DNA of 64,000 nucleotides. Source: Cristatella mucedo (Eukaryota; Bryozoa; Phylactolaemata; Cristatellidae). The notes below the pieces were generated by a model, which was not told where the DNA came from, made no database searches, and was given only the letters and a program-made list of their open reading frames with translations. The position numbers and the translations under genes are program-made. Location of the stretch: assembly GCA_009760855.2 (NCBI GenBank), contig WPIO01000005.1, forward strand, positions 10,943,001-11,007,000, given 5' to 3'. Below are positions 62,482-64,000 of the stretch, one piece after another. Position 1 is the first letter of the stretch. Every line of letters begins with the position of its first letter.

Positions 62482-62550
62482 GTAAAGCACCTAGAAAGAG
62501 ATTGAATTCTCTGAGGGTGCTTTTTCAAGTGTATTATTGTTTGTATTAAA
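62482..62550 (+). mobile_element. Isolated L2 3' tail (plus), inverted relative to 62229-62300
   Basis: AAAGCACC...GGTGCTTT hairpin with paired substitutions against the common GCGCC/GGCGC stem, then a short degenerate TATTATTG tail. Confidence 0.85.
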
Positions 62551-62758
62551 ACACCTCTTGTATCTCAACTATCACAACTAGAAGCAACACGCGACATCAC
62601 AACTCCAAGCCTGCAGTGAGTGGCACTGCACAGGTAGCACAAGCATTTGCTGGTCATTCAGCATAGACCGACCAAAGTGGACACCATCCGATTTGGTCAG
62701 GACAGACTGAAAATGATGATGAACGCTGGCTGATTGAACACAAGCACCTGGCACTTAC

Positions 62759-63034
62759 TTTCGAAAGAATAGTGAGGTTGGCTGGCAGCTCTTTTAACCC
62801 ACAGTAACGAAGACACAGTTTCGTAACATTGGTGAACTTCGATAAATCTCCTGCTAACTCAAGCCATCGGTATCCACTTAAATCTAGCGATGAAACTAAG
62901 AGAGGTTTCATCAGCATGTCGACGGGGATCCTGGTAGGCTTCTCGTCAGATCGGCTGTGACGCTGTGATCTGCTCGAGATTATGTGAATCTCCTGATCAA
63001 CAACCCTCTCAGTCAGTCTGGACATCGTGCTCAT
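62759..63034 (-). CDS. Start exon: N-terminal cap and first LRR of the ROCO gene
   Basis: A 276-nt open segment (92 codons) that starts with ATG in an acceptable context (G at -3). It ends at codon AAA directly before a consensus donor gtaagt at 62758. Residues 1-42 are polar and of no recognised fold. From about residue 47 an LRR cap pattern (SSLDLS) appears. The last 23 residues form a complete repeat with L at 4, 6, 11 and 14, Cys in place of the usual Asn at 9, and LP at 14-15. The exon ends at an LRR boundary in phase 0, which fits the start of each downstream cassette. The Cys-Gly-Leu at repeat positions 9-11 recurs in the second repeat of several cassettes, which links this exon to them. 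A non-coding exon further upstream is not excluded. Confidence 0.75.
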
Positions 63035-64000
63035 TTCTACAAGTTTTGGGTTAAAGAGTCGGTAGGTATGACGAGACAGCTAATTGCTAGCAAACAGTGT
63101 CCGAGGCTATTTATACAAAGCATCGCTAAAATTGACAGCACATACAAAAGTCTGGCTAGACAAGTAGCCGCAATAGCTTCCATGAAAGCTTTGAAGTGCT
63201 GCGATGAACAGCTCCTACCTGATTCACCTCTGCTCCCAATGATTTTAGTGCCCCTGCCTAAGCGTCAGTCACATCTAATTCATTGATGCTCGATGGAAGC
63301 CTAACATGGAAATGACTCTGTGTCCTACTGCACATTCGTGACACAGGATCACTTTTAAATGCGATCCAAATAAAAAAAAAACTCGTCACGTACTAGTGGC
63401 AACTCCATTAGTACAGATAGCCATACAAGCCAAGCTGAAGCCCAGCTCCAGCAGCTTGGACAGTTGTTACAAACGTGGTGACAGGCTTCCACGTCAATTA
63501 AGACCTGGGCTGAAAACACGGCGCTCGAAACGGTGCTGGTCTCAGCCAAAGCACGACGAATAAAGATGACGCCTGATTCCATTATAATATCGCAGATAAT
63601 GACTTGCAGGTGAAGCAATCACGAACTCATGCATGCCGACAACAGCAGGAGTGCGGCAGCGACGAACAGCTTCCCATCTTAAGGTAAAAAGTGCATACCC
63701 AAGGCCAGTAGCTACGGCAGTACGGCTGCTACGAAGAGCGCCCAGTCTTAAGATCTTTATCCAGTCTGTATCCACAGCCTAGGTAAGGCTATTTGACAGC
63801 GATGGGCCGTTAGGGGAGTTCAACAGCAGCCGATGACTCGGTGGCCGAGTACTTAAATCGGGTCAATAGCCTAGGCCAACGGCAGTAGCAGAATTGAAAG
63901 CGCACTACACGGCTTAGGCTTTTCTGCGACCTTGGCCGTAGAATATCGGTTCATAGCCGTTAAAATTCAGGAACGGTGAATAAAAAATGGCATTCATAAT
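63035..64000. promoter_or_regulatory. Presumed 5' flank or 5' UTR of the ROCO gene
   Basis: This lies directly upstream of the start codon. No TATA box, CpG-rich patch or upstream exon could be assigned with confidence. Minus-strand frames of 87 and 77 codons (63618-63355, 63775-63542) show no known motif. The call rests only on position. Confidence 0.35.

Larger units (their letters stand above)
4729..63034 (-). other. Predicted 58-kb gene: LRR-Roc-COR (ROCO family) protein, nine exons
   Basis: Proposed gene model, read on the minus strand: start exon 63034-62759, six 138-nt LRR cassettes, a 105-nt LRR exon at 17926-17822, and terminal exon 6744-4729. All exons begin and end on codon boundaries, all have AG acceptors and GT donors, and LRR spacing continues across each junction. 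The spliced product would be about 1074 residues: an N-terminal cap, about 15 LRRs, a Roc GTPase, a COR domain and a cysteine-containing tail. This order and length resemble MFHAS1-type ROCO proteins, which lack the kinase of LRRK2. ROCO proteins are GTP-binding signalling proteins in which Roc-COR is the switch and dimerisation module and the LRRs usually bind partners. The single-gene model is inferred from phase and order; two neighbouring genes, or alternative use of cassettes, remain possible. Very short exons may have been missed. Confidence 0.62.

Noticed and set aside
63832-63870. tRNA-Ser-like A box (GGTGGCCGAGTACTTAA)
   Set aside because: There is no matching B box, anticodon arm or acceptor stem downstream.

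Overview
The window is animal nuclear DNA and most likely comes from a marine invertebrate; a sponge or another early-branching metazoan is plausible, but the sequence does not settle it. The grounds are spliced exons with GT-AG borders, many decayed L2/CR1-type LINEs with ATT-rich tails, a Tc1/mariner fossil, microsatellites and very low coding density. No bacterial-type gene, rRNA, tRNA or CRISPR array was found.

The main content is one predicted gene on the minus strand, an LRR-Roc-COR (ROCO family, MFHAS1-like, no kinase seen) protein spread over about 58 kb. A start exon (63034-62759) encodes the N-terminal cap and first leucine-rich repeat (LRR). Six 138-nt exons follow (52433-52296, 47538-47401, 43456-43319, 35024-34887, 30495-30358, 22072-21935), each encoding exactly two 23-residue LRRs. 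A 105-nt LRR exon comes next (17926-17822), then a 2-kb terminal exon (6744-4729) with the end of the LRR solenoid, a Roc GTPase and a COR domain. Every junction is phase 0, so the chain reads through and any cassette could be skipped without a frameshift. The spliced product would be about 1074 residues.

Region by region. 1-3.3 kb: two LINE families and a degenerate ATTGC-rich repeat. 4.7-6.7 kb: Roc-COR exon. 6.8-17.8 kb: a long intron with L2 copies and a Tc1 transposase fossil split by an L2 insertion. 17.8-20.5 kb: LRR exon, an antisense L2 copy and a CT microsatellite. 20.5-57.9 kb: six large, mostly near-identical repeat units of 4-8.4 kb, each carrying one LRR cassette and a ~150-bp satellite patch. 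57.9-62.6 kb: the same ATTGC-rich repeat as at the left end, plus L2 pieces. 62.8-63.0 kb: start exon. 63.0-64.0 kb: presumed upstream flank.

The most notable signal is in the cassettes. The introns around them are almost identical between units, but the cassettes differ at a few LRR positions, chiefly residues 12-13, 30-31, 33 and 35. Between the third and fourth cassettes, 8 of 9 differences change the protein while 187 bp on one flank is identical. The pattern resembles a diversifying recognition surface built from duplicated, partly gene-converted exons on a GTPase signalling module. Expression, cassette choice and function are inference.
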